Part shown: positions 24,332 through 32,939 of the stretch, piece after piece
How the letters are laid out: every line of letters begins with the position of its first letter
Position numbering within the stretch: the stretch's first letter is position 1
Assembly (NCBI GenBank): GCA_002083405.1
Contig: LVWT01000026.1
Location: forward strand, 45,803 to 109,802
From: Nitrospira sp. SG-bin2
GTDB lineage: Bacteria > Nitrospirota > Nitrospiria > Nitrospirales > Nitrospiraceae
Direction: 5' to 3'
Length of the DNA: 64,000 nucleotides
Program-made: the position numbers and the translations under genes
Notes under the pieces: generated by a model
Told to the model about the DNA's origin: nothing
Databases searched by the model: none
Seen by the model: the letters and a program-made list of their open reading frames with translations, nothing else

Positions 24332-25531
24332 ATGGCTAAGGTGTTGGAAGGTCCCGGAATGGGGCTGATGAAAAAGTGGGGCATCCACGTTCCCAATTAT
24401 GTCGTTGTCACCTCCGCAGATGAACTCACCAAACTTGGGCAGGCCAACGAGTGGTTGAAGCAGTCCAAGCTTGTGGCGAAAGCGCACGAAGCGTTGGGTT
24501 CGCGATTCAAGCTCGGACTGGTCAAGGTCGGGTTGGATCTGAACGGTGCGATTGCCGCGACGAAGGAGATGATCGGCCGCCAGGTCGGCAGTATCACGGT
24601 GACGCAAGTCATCATCTCCGAAATGATCGCCCACAAAGAAGAATATTATTGTGCGGTGAAATCCACCCGCGAGGGCAGTGAAATCCTTGTCGCCAATTGC
24701 GGCGGGATCGAAGTGGAGTCGAATTGGGATCGGGTCAAGCGATTGACGCTGGAGATCGGGCAGCAGCCGTCGCCTGAAACCTTGGAAAAGGTAGTGAAGG
24801 AGGCGGGCTTTACCGGGCCGCTCGCCAAGAAGATGACGGACTTCGCCGGCAAGATGTTCACCTGTTTTGACAGCGAGGATGCGCAGTATCTCGAGGTGAA
24901 CCCGGTCGTCACCCGCGAGAGCGACGGCGAATTGGTCGCTCTTGATGCCGTGACGTTGCTTGACGGCGACGCCAAGTTCCGCCACCCGGACTGGAATTTC
25001 CAGTTTGCCGCGGAGTTCGGCCGGGCCTACTCGAAAAACGAAATGGAAGTAATGGCAGTCGATTCCAAGATCAAGGGGTCGGTCAAGTTCATCGAAATTC
25101 CGGGCGGCGATACGGCCATGCTTCCGGCAGGCGGCGGGGCAAGCGTGTATTATTCTGACGCCGTGGTCGCGCGCGGCGGCAAGTTGGCGAATTATGCCGA
25201 GTATTCCGGCGATCCGCCTGATTGGGCCGTCGAGGTCCTCACTGAAAAAGTCTGCTCCTTGCCCGGCATCAAGAACATCATCGTCGGCGGCGCCATCGCC
25301 AATTTTACGGATGTGAAGAAGACCTTCGGCGGCATCATCAACGGGTTCCGCAAGGCCAAGGCCGACGGCAAGATGAAGGATGTGAAAATCTGGGTGCGCC
25401 GCGGCGGTCCTCGTGAGAAGGAAGGGCTCGATGCGATGCGCGCCTTGAAGGACGAGGGCTTCGATATCAACGTCTTCGACCGCAACACGCCGCTGACGGA
25501 TATTGTCGATAAAGCGCTTCAAAAACAGTAA
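24332..25531 (+). CDS. aclB: ATP-citrate lyase, small (SucC-like, ATP-grasp) subunit AclB
   Basis: With AclA it splits citrate to acetyl-CoA and oxaloacetate using ATP, the hallmark step of the rTCA cycle. The 399-residue protein has an ATP-grasp part (YYCAVKSTREGSEILVANCG; LEVNPVVTRESDG) and the CoA-ligase-like GGGASVYYSD segment, with the family's normal length. ATG 24332 follows AAGGAG; an in-frame TTG at 24317 is less likely. The two-subunit bacterial arrangement, small subunit first, is as in Chlorobium. Confidence 0.93.
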   Translation: MAKVLEGPGMGLMKKWGIHVPNYVVVTSADELTKLGQANEWLKQSKLVAKAHEALGSRFKLGLVKVGLDLNGAIAATKEMIGRQVGSITVTQVIISEMIAHKEEYYCAVKSTREGSEILVANCGGIEVESNWDRVKRLTLEIGQQPSPETLEKVVKEAGFTGPLAKKMTDFAGKMFTCFDSEDAQYLEVNPVVTRESDGELVALDAVTLLDGDAKFRHPDWNFQFAAEFGRAYSKNEMEVMAVDSKIKGSVKFIEIPGGDTAMLPAGGGASVYYSDAVVARGGKLANYAEYSGDPPDWAVEVLTEKVCSLPGIKNIIVGGAIANFTDVKKTFGGIINGFRKAKADGKMKDVKIWVRRGGPREKEGLDAMRALKDEGFDINVFDRNTPLTDIVDKALQKQ

Positions 25532-25536
25532 CGAGC

Positions 25537-25621
25537 ACTCGGGACTAGGGACTGAGTGAGAGGGGCTTCTCTCGGCCCGTAGTTCTCAGCGCTCAGTCCT
25601 GAAGGGAAAGAGGAGATTCCG
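25537..25621. repeat. Dyad in the aclB-aclA spacer
   Basis: GGACTGAG near 25551 pairs with CTCAGTCC near 25590, inside a stretch with direct GGGACT repeats. It lies between aclB and the GAGGAG site of aclA. Confidence 0.55.
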
Positions 25622-27442
25622 ATGAGTATTTTGGCCACTAAAGACACCCGCGTTGTGATTCAGGGCGGGCAGGCCGGTGTCAATGCCGCGCGCCGCATGG
25701 CGGAATTCTGCTACCTGATCAAGCGTCCACTTAACGTCGAAGCGTTCGTCTATCCGCCCGATGCAGGCAAGACCAACGAGGTTCCCTACGGCAGCGGGCT
25801 GATCGCCATACCTATTTATAAGACCATTGCCGAGGCCACAAAGAATCATCCGGCCATCAATACCAGTCTTGTCTATATCGGCGCAGACCGAGCGATGAAG
25901 GGCGGGATGGAGGCCCTCGACGATTCCCACATTAAGGTAGTGTCAATGATCACCGAGGGTGTGCCGGAAAAGGACGCCAAGATCCTCGGCGCTCATGCGC
26001 GCAAACTCGGCAAAGTCTTTAACGGCCCGTCGTCCATCGGCATCGTGTCCGCCGGCGCGTGCCGGCTGGGTGTGATCGGCGGCGCATTCGACAACCTGGT
26101 TCTCTCCAAGCTCTATCGGGAAGGTTCCTTTGGTGTCATTACGAAATCCGGCGGTCTCTCCAACGAGATCATCTGGATCTGCTCGCAGTTCGCCGACGGG
26201 ATCACGACGGCGATCGGCATCGGCGGCGATGCCTTTCCCGGCACCGATTATGTCAGCTACCTCGAAATGTTCGAGAACGATCCGCAGACGAAGGCGGTGG
26301 TCATCGTCGGCGAAATGGGCGGCGATCTCGAAGAGCGTGCCGCGGAGTGGTATGGCGCCAAGAAACGGCGGGTCAAGTTGATGGCTGTCGTCTCCGGTTT
26401 CTGTCAGGAGAGTTTGCCGAAGGGGATGAAGTTCGGCCATGCAGGCGCGAAGGAAGGCATGAAGGGTGAAGGCTCGGCCCGCGCGAAGGCGGATGCCCTC
26501 AAGAAGTCCGGCGCGATTGTGCCGGCGACGTTCGGCGCGTTGGGCCCCGCGATCAGGGAAGCCTATCAAGAGATGTTGAAGTCCGGCCTGGTAAAAGAGC
26601 CGGTGGAGCCGGTGTCGCTGCCGAAGTTGCCGAAGACGGTTGAAGAAGCGATGAAGGCCGATGAGGTCATGGTCGCGCCGCTGATTCGCACCACCATCAG
26701 CGACGACCGTGGCGACGAGCCCTGTTACGACGGATACCCGGCTTCCGAGCTTATCAATAAAGGCTATGAGATTCCCCATGTGGTGGGACTGCTGTGGGAC
26801 AAGCGGCTGATCTCCAAACAGGAAGCGGAAATCATCAAGCGCATTATGATGCTCTCCGCCGACCATGGTCCTTGCGTCAGCGGTGCGTTGGGGACGATCA
26901 TCGCAGCCTGCGCCGGAATCGGCATGTCCCAATCGGTCGCAGCAGGGCTGATTATGATCGGTCCTCGTTTCGGCGGCGCCGTTACCGATGCCGGACGGTT
27001 CTTCAAGTATGCCGTGGACAATAAGCTGTCGGTGGACGACTTCTTAGTCTATATGAAGAAGAATCATGGGCCGGTGCCCGGTATCGGCCATCGGGTCAAG
27101 AGTTTACGCAACCCGGATAAGCGGGTGAAGGAACTTGTGGGCTACGTGAAGAGCTTGAATATGAAAACGCCCTGCCTCGACTTCGCGCTGCAAGTCGAGC
27201 AGGTGACGGCGGCGAAAAAAGATAATCTGATCCTGAACGTGGACGGCACGATGGCCGCCGTGCTGGTGGATCTCGGTTTCCCGGTGGATAGTTTGAACGG
27301 GTTTTTCATCCTGTCGCGCACGATCGGATTGATCGGCCACTGGGTCGATCAGAAGCGCCAGGAGAGCCGCCTGATCCGGTTGTTCGATTACTTGGTCAAT
27401 TACGCGGCACCCAAAAGGCGGGAGGTTCCGCCGTTAAAATAG
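25622..27442 (+). CDS. aclA: ATP-citrate lyase, large (SucD/citrate synthase-like) subunit AclA
   Basis: The 606-residue subunit joins a SucD-like CoA-ligase half, with the phosphorylated His in FGHAGAKEGMKGEG (about residue 270), to a citrate-synthase-like half with GIGHRVKSLRNPDKRV near residue 485 and FGGAVTDAGRFF. It forms the active site with AclB. It starts at ATG 25622 after GAGGAG. This makes the rTCA cycle, rather than the oxidative cycle alone, the likely role of the operon. Confidence 0.95.
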   Translation: MSILATKDTRVVIQGGQAGVNAARRMAEFCYLIKRPLNVEAFVYPPDAGKTNEVPYGSGLIAIPIYKTIAEATKNHPAINTSLVYIGADRAMKGGMEALDDSHIKVVSMITEGVPEKDAKILGAHARKLGKVFNGPSSIGIVSAGACRLGVIGGAFDNLVLSKLYREGSFGVITKSGGLSNEIIWICSQFADGITTAIGIGGDAFPGTDYVSYLEMFENDPQTKAVVIVGEMGGDLEERAAEWYGAKKRRVKLMAVVSGFCQESLPKGMKFGHAGAKEGMKGEGSARAKADALKKSGAIVPATFGALGPAIREAYQEMLKSGLVKEPVEPVSLPKLPKTVEEAMKADEVMVAPLIRTTISDDRGDEPCYDGYPASELINKGYEIPHVVGLLWDKRLISKQEAEIIKRIMMLSADHGPCVSGALGTIIAACAGIGMSQSVAAGLIMIGPRFGGAVTDAGRFFKYAVDNKLSVDDFLVYMKKNHGPVPGIGHRVKSLRNPDKRVKELVGYVKSLNMKTPCLDFALQVEQVTAAKKDNLILNVDGTMAAVLVDLGFPVDSLNGFFILSRTIGLIGHWVDQKRQESRLIRLFDYLVNYAAPKRREVPPLK

Positions 27443-27465
27443 TGGCGGGAAGTGCCGCCGCTGAA

Positions 27466-27545
27466 ATGATGTGAAGCGTGAAGCGCAGGAAAGTCTGCGA
27501 GATGCGCTCGCCTCGCTGAGCGGGCGAAGCGGGCTTCACGAGATA
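27466..27545. repeat. Dyad in the aclA-acn spacer
   Basis: GTGAAGC (about 27471) pairs with GCTTCAC (about 27533), with CGCAG/CTGCG as an inner stem. The spacer is 139 nt and shows no gene. Confidence 0.5.
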
Positions 27546-27581
27546 CGAACGACGATCAACATAAGAAGACGGAGAACAATC

Positions 27582-29828
27582 ATGTCCATGGATCTAGCCA
27601 AGAAACTGTATGCGAAGATGCCTGATGCCTGTGCCAAGGCCAGAGCGAAATTCGGCCGTCCACTGACGCTGGCGGAAAAGATTCTCGTTTCGCACGCCGA
27701 CAATTTTGGCACGCAGGCCTGGGAGCGTGGCAAGGCGATGCTGGCTCTACGGCCGGATCGTGTGGCGATGCAGGATGCCACGGCGCAGATGGCCATGTTG
27801 CAGTTCATGCAGGCCAATAAGAAGCAGGCCGCCGTGCCCAGCACGATCCACTGCGACCATCTGATTCGTGCCGAGATGGGCTCCGAGAAAGACTTACTTC
27901 GCGCGATGGACGAGAACCGGGAGGTCTATAACTTCCTTGCCTCTGCTGCAAAAAAGTACGGCATCGGATTCTGGAAGCCTGGTGCCGGGATCATTCATCA
28001 AGTCGTGCTTGAAAATTACGCGTTTCCCGGCTCGTTGATCATCGGCACCGATTCGCACACGCCGAACGGCGGCGGGTTGGGGGGCTTGGCGATCGGCGTC
28101 GGCGGGGCCGATGCGGGTGAAGTGATGGCGGGGTTGCCCTGGGAAGTCCTCCATCCGAAATTGATCGGTGTGCGCCTCACCGGCAAGTTGAGTGGCTGGA
28201 CGTCGGCCAAGGACGTGATCCTGTATCTCTGCGGCCTGCTGACGGTCAAGGGCGGGACGAACAAGATCGTCGAATACTTCGGTCCCGGCGCCGAGACGAT
28301 CAGCGCAACCGGCAAGGGCACCATCTGTAATATGGGCGCGGAGTTGGGCGCAACGACCTCCGTCTTCCCCTTCGATCAGAAGATGGTTGCCTACATGAAC
28401 ATTACGGACCGGTCGGATCTGGCGAATCTTGCGTCGGCAAACAAGGCGTTGCTCGTCGCCGATCCGGAAGTCACTCAATCGCCGGAGAAGTATTACGATC
28501 AGATCGTCGAAGTCGATTTGTCGAAGCTTGAGCCGCATGTCGTCGGGCCGCACACCCCGGATTTGGCCCGGCCAATTTCGAAGTTGAAGGCGGAAGCCAA
28601 GGAGAAGGGCTATCCGGTTGAATTAAAGGCGGCTTTGATCGGCAGCTGTACGAATTCATCTTACGAAGATATCAGCCGGTCGGCCCATATCGCCCAACAG
28701 GCGTTGAAGGCCGGTTTGAAGGCGAAGGCCTCGTTTCTGGTCTCGCCGGGCTCCGAGCGCATCTACCACACCATGAAGCGCGATGGCTTCCTGGACACCT
28801 TCGAGCAGCTGGGCGGCACGGTGCTCTCGAATTCCTGCGGCCCCTGTATCGGGCAGTGGAAACGAGCCGACGGCGTGAAGGGCAAGGCGGATTCGATCGT
28901 CAGCTCGTTCAATCGTAACTTTCCAGGCCGGAACGACGGCATTAACGAAACACTCTCGTTCCTGGCGAGCCCGGAAGTTGTGACGGCCTATGCGATTACG
29001 GGCGACCTTGGCTTCGATCCGGTGAATCAGACGCTCAAAGGCGCTGACGGAAAGGAATTCAAGCTCCAAGCCCCGGTGGGTGAAGAATTGCCGTCCAAGG
29101 GATTTGCCACGGGTGAAGAAGGTTTTGTGGCGCCGGCTGAAAACGGCGACGGTTTGACCGTCGATATTCCTCCGACCAGCGAGCGGTTGCAGCTTTTGCA
29201 GCCGTTCCCCCGTTGGGACGGGAAGGACTTCGAGAAGCTTCCGCTTCTGATCAAGACCAAGGGCAAAACCACGACCGATCATATTTCCCCCGCCGGTCCC
29301 TGGCTCAAGTTCCGTGGCCACTTGGATAAGATCAGCGACAACATGTTTCTCGGCGCCAACAGCGCCTTTGCCTCCGAACCGGGCAAGGGGACCAATGTGC
29401 TGACCGGCGAGTCAAATTTGACCATCGCGCAGATCGCCCGAGCGTACAAGGCGAAGGGGATCGGTTCGATCGTGGTCGGTGACGAAAACTACGGTGAGGG
29501 CAGCAGCCGCGAACATGCGGCGATGTCGCCCCGCTTCTTGAACGTGCGCGTCGTGATCACCAAGAGCTTCGCGCGTATTCATGAAACCAATCTCAAGAAA
29601 CAAGGGATCTTGGCGTTGACCTTCGCGGAACCGAAGGATTACGAGAAGATCGAGCAGCAGGACCGCATCAGCGTGACGGGGCTAGGGAGTCTGGCGCCCG
29701 GCAAATCGGTGCAGGTGACCATTCACAAGGCGGATGGCCAGGCGCTCACCATCCAGGCGAATCACAGCATGACGGAGCAACAGATTGCGTGGTTCAAGGC
29801 CGGCTCGGCGCTGAATGCGCTGAACTAA
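27582..29828 (+). CDS. Aconitate hydratase
   Basis: Aconitase interconverts citrate and isocitrate. The 748-residue protein is of the mitochondrial-like aconitase type. The 4Fe-4S ligand cysteines are in GSCTNSSYED and NSCGPCIGQW, and the swivel domain has NYGEGSSREHAAMSPR. An upstream open frame is untranslated spacer; ATG 27582 follows GGAG. It sits between aclA and icd, matching pathway order. Confidence 0.94.
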   Translation: MSMDLAKKLYAKMPDACAKARAKFGRPLTLAEKILVSHADNFGTQAWERGKAMLALRPDRVAMQDATAQMAMLQFMQANKKQAAVPSTIHCDHLIRAEMGSEKDLLRAMDENREVYNFLASAAKKYGIGFWKPGAGIIHQVVLENYAFPGSLIIGTDSHTPNGGGLGGLAIGVGGADAGEVMAGLPWEVLHPKLIGVRLTGKLSGWTSAKDVILYLCGLLTVKGGTNKIVEYFGPGAETISATGKGTICNMGAELGATTSVFPFDQKMVAYMNITDRSDLANLASANKALLVADPEVTQSPEKYYDQIVEVDLSKLEPHVVGPHTPDLARPISKLKAEAKEKGYPVELKAALIGSCTNSSYEDISRSAHIAQQALKAGLKAKASFLVSPGSERIYHTMKRDGFLDTFEQLGGTVLSNSCGPCIGQWKRADGVKGKADSIVSSFNRNFPGRNDGINETLSFLASPEVVTAYAITGDLGFDPVNQTLKGADGKEFKLQAPVGEELPSKGFATGEEGFVAPAENGDGLTVDIPPTSERLQLLQPFPRWDGKDFEKLPLLIKTKGKTTTDHISPAGPWLKFRGHLDKISDNMFLGANSAFASEPGKGTNVLTGESNLTIAQIARAYKAKGIGSIVVGDENYGEGSSREHAAMSPRFLNVRVVITKSFARIHETNLKKQGILALTFAEPKDYEKIEQQDRISVTGLGSLAPGKSVQVTIHKADGQALTIQANHSMTEQQIAWFKAGSALNALN

Positions 29829-29853
29829 TCACGATGCGGAAAGGGGAGCAACC

Positions 29854-32085
29854 ATGACGACGAAAGCGGACAAGATTATTTACACCAAGACCGACGAAGC
29901 GCCGATGCTGGCGACGTACTCGTTCTTGCCGATCATCAACGCATTTTCGAAGGCGGCTGGTGTGACGGTCGAATTGCGGGACATCTCGTTGGCGGGCCGT
30001 GTGCTCGCCGTGTTCCCGGAATACCTGACCCCGGCGCAGAAGCAGCATGATGCCTTGGCCGAGTTGGGCGAACTGGCCAAGACACCGGAAGCGAACATCA
30101 TCAAGCTCCCGAATATCAGCGCGTCGCTGCCGCAACTCCAAGAGACGATCAAGGAATTGCAGAACCAGGGCTACAAGCTGCCCGAGTATCCGGAAAATCC
30201 GAAAGACGATAAAGAGAAGGACATCAAGTTCCGTTACGACAAGGTCAAGGGCAGCGCCGTCAACCCGGTGCTGCGCGAGGGCAATTCTGATCGCCGCGCG
30301 CCGCTCTCTGTGAAGGCCCATACCAGAAAGCATCCGCATAAGATGGGGGCGTGGAGTCCGGATTCGAAAACGCACGTCGCCCATATGAAGGGCGGGGATT
30401 TCCGGTCGAACGAAAAGTCGATGACGATGGACGCGGCGACCGATGCGCGGATCGAGTTTGTCGGCCAGGATGGCAAGACGACCGTGCTCAAGCCGAAAGT
30501 GGCCTTGCAAGCCGGGGAAGTCATCGATGCCACGTTCATGAGCAAGCGGGCGCTACGGCAATTCCTTGAAGAGCAGATCGAAGATGCCAAAAAGCAGGGA
30601 GTATTGTTTTCGCTTCATATGAAAGCCACCATGATGAAGGTCTCGGACCCGAAGATCTTCGGTCATGCTGTGACGGTCTATTACAAGGACGTGTTCGAGA
30701 AGCATGGAGCCACATTCCAGAAGCTGGGAGTCGATCCCGATAACGGCCTTGGCGATGTCTATAGCAAGATCAAGTCACTGCCGGAAGATCAGCGCAAAGC
30801 CATTGAAGCCGATATCCAGGCGGTCTACAAGAAGCGTCCGCCCATGGCGATGGTGAATTCTGACAAGGGCATTACCAATCTGCACGTGCCCAGCGATATC
30901 ATCATCGATGCCTCGATGCCCCCGGTCATTCGGGACTCAGGCAAGATGTGGGGCCCTGACGGCAAGGCGTATGACGCGAAGTGTGTGATTCCCGATGCCA
31001 GCTATGCGCCGATCTATCAAGAAGTCATCGATTCCTGTAAGAAGCATGGAGCGCTTGATCCGAAGACGATGGGAAGCGTGCCCAACGTCGGCTTGATGGC
31101 TCAGGCGGCGGAAGAGTACGGATCACACGACAAGACCTTCAAAGCAACGGGTAACGGCACGATGCGGGTTGTCGATGCAACGGGCAAGACCTTGTTGGAG
31201 CACAAAGTGGAAGAAGGCGATATCTGGCGGATGTGCCAGGTGAAGGATGCGCCGATTCAAGACTGGGTCAAACTGGCGGTGAACCGCGCAAAAGCCACCG
31301 GCGCCATGGCGATTTTCTGGCTGAACAAGGATCGGGCGCACGATGCGCAATTAATCACCAAGGTCGAACGGTATTTGAAGAATCATGATACCAAGGGGCT
31401 CGACATCCGGATCATGCCCCCGGCTGAGGCGATTCGTCTTTCGCTCGAACGGATCAGAGAGGGAAAAGACACGATTTCCGTGACGGGGAACGTCTTGCGC
31501 GATTACCTGACCGATCTGTTCCCGATTCTCGAAATCGGGACCAGTGCCAAGATGCTCTCGATCGTTCCGCTTTTGAACGGTGGCGGTCTGTTCGAGACCG
31601 GCGCGGGGGGCTCGGCCCCGAAGCACGTGCAGCAGTTTCAGGAAGAAGGCTATCTACGGTGGGATTCGCTCGGCGAGTTCCTGGCCCTAGCCGCTTCGCT
31701 GGAGCATCTGGCAAAGGTCGGGAACAATCATGCCGCCAAAGTATTGGCCGATGCGCTCGACCAGGCCAACGCGAAGTTCCTGGAGAGCAATAAGTCGCCG
31801 GCCCGGAAGGTCGGGGAGATCGACAACCGCGGCAGCCACTTCTACCTGGCGCTCTACTGGGCTCAGGCATTGGCGGCGCAGACGCAGGATAAGAAGATCG
31901 CGGAGAAGTTTACGAAGATCGCCAAGGATCTGAGCGATAATGAAAAGAAGATCGACGGAGAATTGCTTGCGGCGCAGGGCAAGCCACAGGACGTCGGGGG
32001 GTATTATCACCCGGATGATGCTAAGGCTGCCAAGGCGATGCGTCCGAGCGCAACGCTGAATGCAATCATCGACTCATTTGTCTGA
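29854..32085 (+). CDS. icd: Monomeric NADP-dependent isocitrate dehydrogenase
   Basis: This 743-residue enzyme is of the monomeric Icd class, unrelated in size to the 400-residue dimeric form. Conserved stretches include TYSFLPIINAFSKAAGV, VNPVLREGNSDRRAP and MWGPDGKAYDAK. In rTCA organisms such as Chlorobium it works in the reductive direction, carboxylating 2-oxoglutarate with NADPH. Only 25 bp separate it from aconitase. Confidence 0.93.
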   Translation: MTTKADKIIYTKTDEAPMLATYSFLPIINAFSKAAGVTVELRDISLAGRVLAVFPEYLTPAQKQHDALAELGELAKTPEANIIKLPNISASLPQLQETIKELQNQGYKLPEYPENPKDDKEKDIKFRYDKVKGSAVNPVLREGNSDRRAPLSVKAHTRKHPHKMGAWSPDSKTHVAHMKGGDFRSNEKSMTMDAATDARIEFVGQDGKTTVLKPKVALQAGEVIDATFMSKRALRQFLEEQIEDAKKQGVLFSLHMKATMMKVSDPKIFGHAVTVYYKDVFEKHGATFQKLGVDPDNGLGDVYSKIKSLPEDQRKAIEADIQAVYKKRPPMAMVNSDKGITNLHVPSDIIIDASMPPVIRDSGKMWGPDGKAYDAKCVIPDASYAPIYQEVIDSCKKHGALDPKTMGSVPNVGLMAQAAEEYGSHDKTFKATGNGTMRVVDATGKTLLEHKVEEGDIWRMCQVKDAPIQDWVKLAVNRAKATGAMAIFWLNKDRAHDAQLITKVERYLKNHDTKGLDIRIMPPAEAIRLSLERIREGKDTISVTGNVLRDYLTDLFPILEIGTSAKMLSIVPLLNGGGLFETGAGGSAPKHVQQFQEEGYLRWDSLGEFLALAASLEHLAKVGNNHAAKVLADALDQANAKFLESNKSPARKVGEIDNRGSHFYLALYWAQALAAQTQDKKIAEKFTKIAKDLSDNEKKIDGELLAAQGKPQDVGGYYHPDDAKAAKAMRPSATLNAIIDSFV

Positions 32086-32096
32086 AGTCCGTTAGA

Positions 32097-32158
32097 GGTA
32101 GGCGTCAGGCGTGAGGGGATTCTGATCAAGACCCCTTGCGCCTTACGTTTCACACCTC
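32097..32158. repeat. Dyad in the icd-frdB spacer
   Basis: AGGCGTGAGGGG pairs at 10 of 12 positions with CCCCTTGCGCCT, loop about 13 nt. It belongs to the GTGAGGGG-type intergenic repeat class. Confidence 0.55.
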
Positions 32159-32169
32159 ACGAAGGAACA

Positions 32170-32880
32170 ATGGCTCAAGAAGACACCAATATCATCGACC
32201 AGCCTGAGGTGCTCACGCATCGGATGGTGACGATCGAAATTTCCGGCAAACAGTATGAGGTGCCGGAGGGGATTACGGTGGTGAAGGCCATGTGGTATGC
32301 CGGTCAGGAAGTCGTCCGTGGCATCGGATGCCTGGGCGGGTTCTGCGGAGCCTGCGCCACGTATTATCGAACCAAGGACGATCCCAAGGTGAGGACCTGC
32401 CTGGCCTGCCAGACTGCTGTGCAGGACGGCATGTCGTTTACGATGATGCCGCCGTTTCCCGCGCGCAAGGCGCTCTACGACATTCAAACCCTCAAAGATC
32501 CGAAGCAGGATCTGTTCAATCTGTATCCCGAAGCCCCGCTCTGCCGGAATTGCAATGCCTGCACGGAAGCCTGCCCGCAGAAGATCGATGTGCGCGAAGG
32601 GGTCTGGAAGGCGGTCTTCGGCGATTTTCAGAACGTGTCGGAAATGTTCATGGACTGTGTGATGTGCGGCATGTGTGCGCCGGTCTGCATCGCGGACATT
32701 GCGCCGAATCTCGTGGCCCTTTACGTCAGCCGCGCGCAAGGGGCGCATTTCACCGAGAAACCGGCTGGATTGGATCAGCGTATCAAGGAAATCCAAGACG
32801 GCCGTTTCAGCGACGAGTGGAGCAGGGTTCTCGCGATGAATGAGAAAGAGCTGGCCGAGCACTGCGCCACAGTAAAATGA
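32170..32880 (+). CDS. frdB: Fumarate reductase/succinate dehydrogenase-like iron-sulfur subunit
   Basis: The 236-residue protein has a plant-type 2Fe-2S site (GCLGGFCGAC with later CLAC), then CRNCNACTEACP and CVMCGMCAPVC. The last group is CxxCxxCxxxC, suggesting a second 4Fe-4S cluster rather than the 3Fe-4S of classical FrdB. No membrane segment is present. It passes electrons to the flavoprotein next to it and has a normal start after GAAGGAAC. Confidence 0.86.
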   Translation: MAQEDTNIIDQPEVLTHRMVTIEISGKQYEVPEGITVVKAMWYAGQEVVRGIGCLGGFCGACATYYRTKDDPKVRTCLACQTAVQDGMSFTMMPPFPARKALYDIQTLKDPKQDLFNLYPEAPLCRNCNACTEACPQKIDVREGVWKAVFGDFQNVSEMFMDCVMCGMCAPVCIADIAPNLVALYVSRAQGAHFTEKPAGLDQRIKEIQDGRFSDEWSRVLAMNEKELAEHCATVK

Positions 32881-32900
32881 TGCACCAAAGGCACGGATCA

Positions 32901-32925
32901 CCCCTTACCCCTTACCCCTCACCCC
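32901..32925. repeat. Four C4 runs with 3-nt spacers between frdB and frdA
   Basis: The pattern is CCCC-N3 repeated three times and ended by CCCC, a perfect 7-bp period. The minus strand reads GGGG-TGA-GGGG-TAA-GGGG-TAA-GGGG, which meets the usual G-quadruplex rule. The mRNA carries the C-rich strand; the quadruplex would form on the template strand. Confidence 0.85.
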
Positions 32926-32939
32926 TTACGTCGTAAGCT

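Noticed and set aside
24263..25522. 419-residue antisense frame over aclB
   Set aside because: It mirrors the aclB codon pattern and has no recognisable domain.
25943..26932. 329-residue antisense frame over aclA
   Set aside because: Shadow of aclA; no family match or ribosome site.
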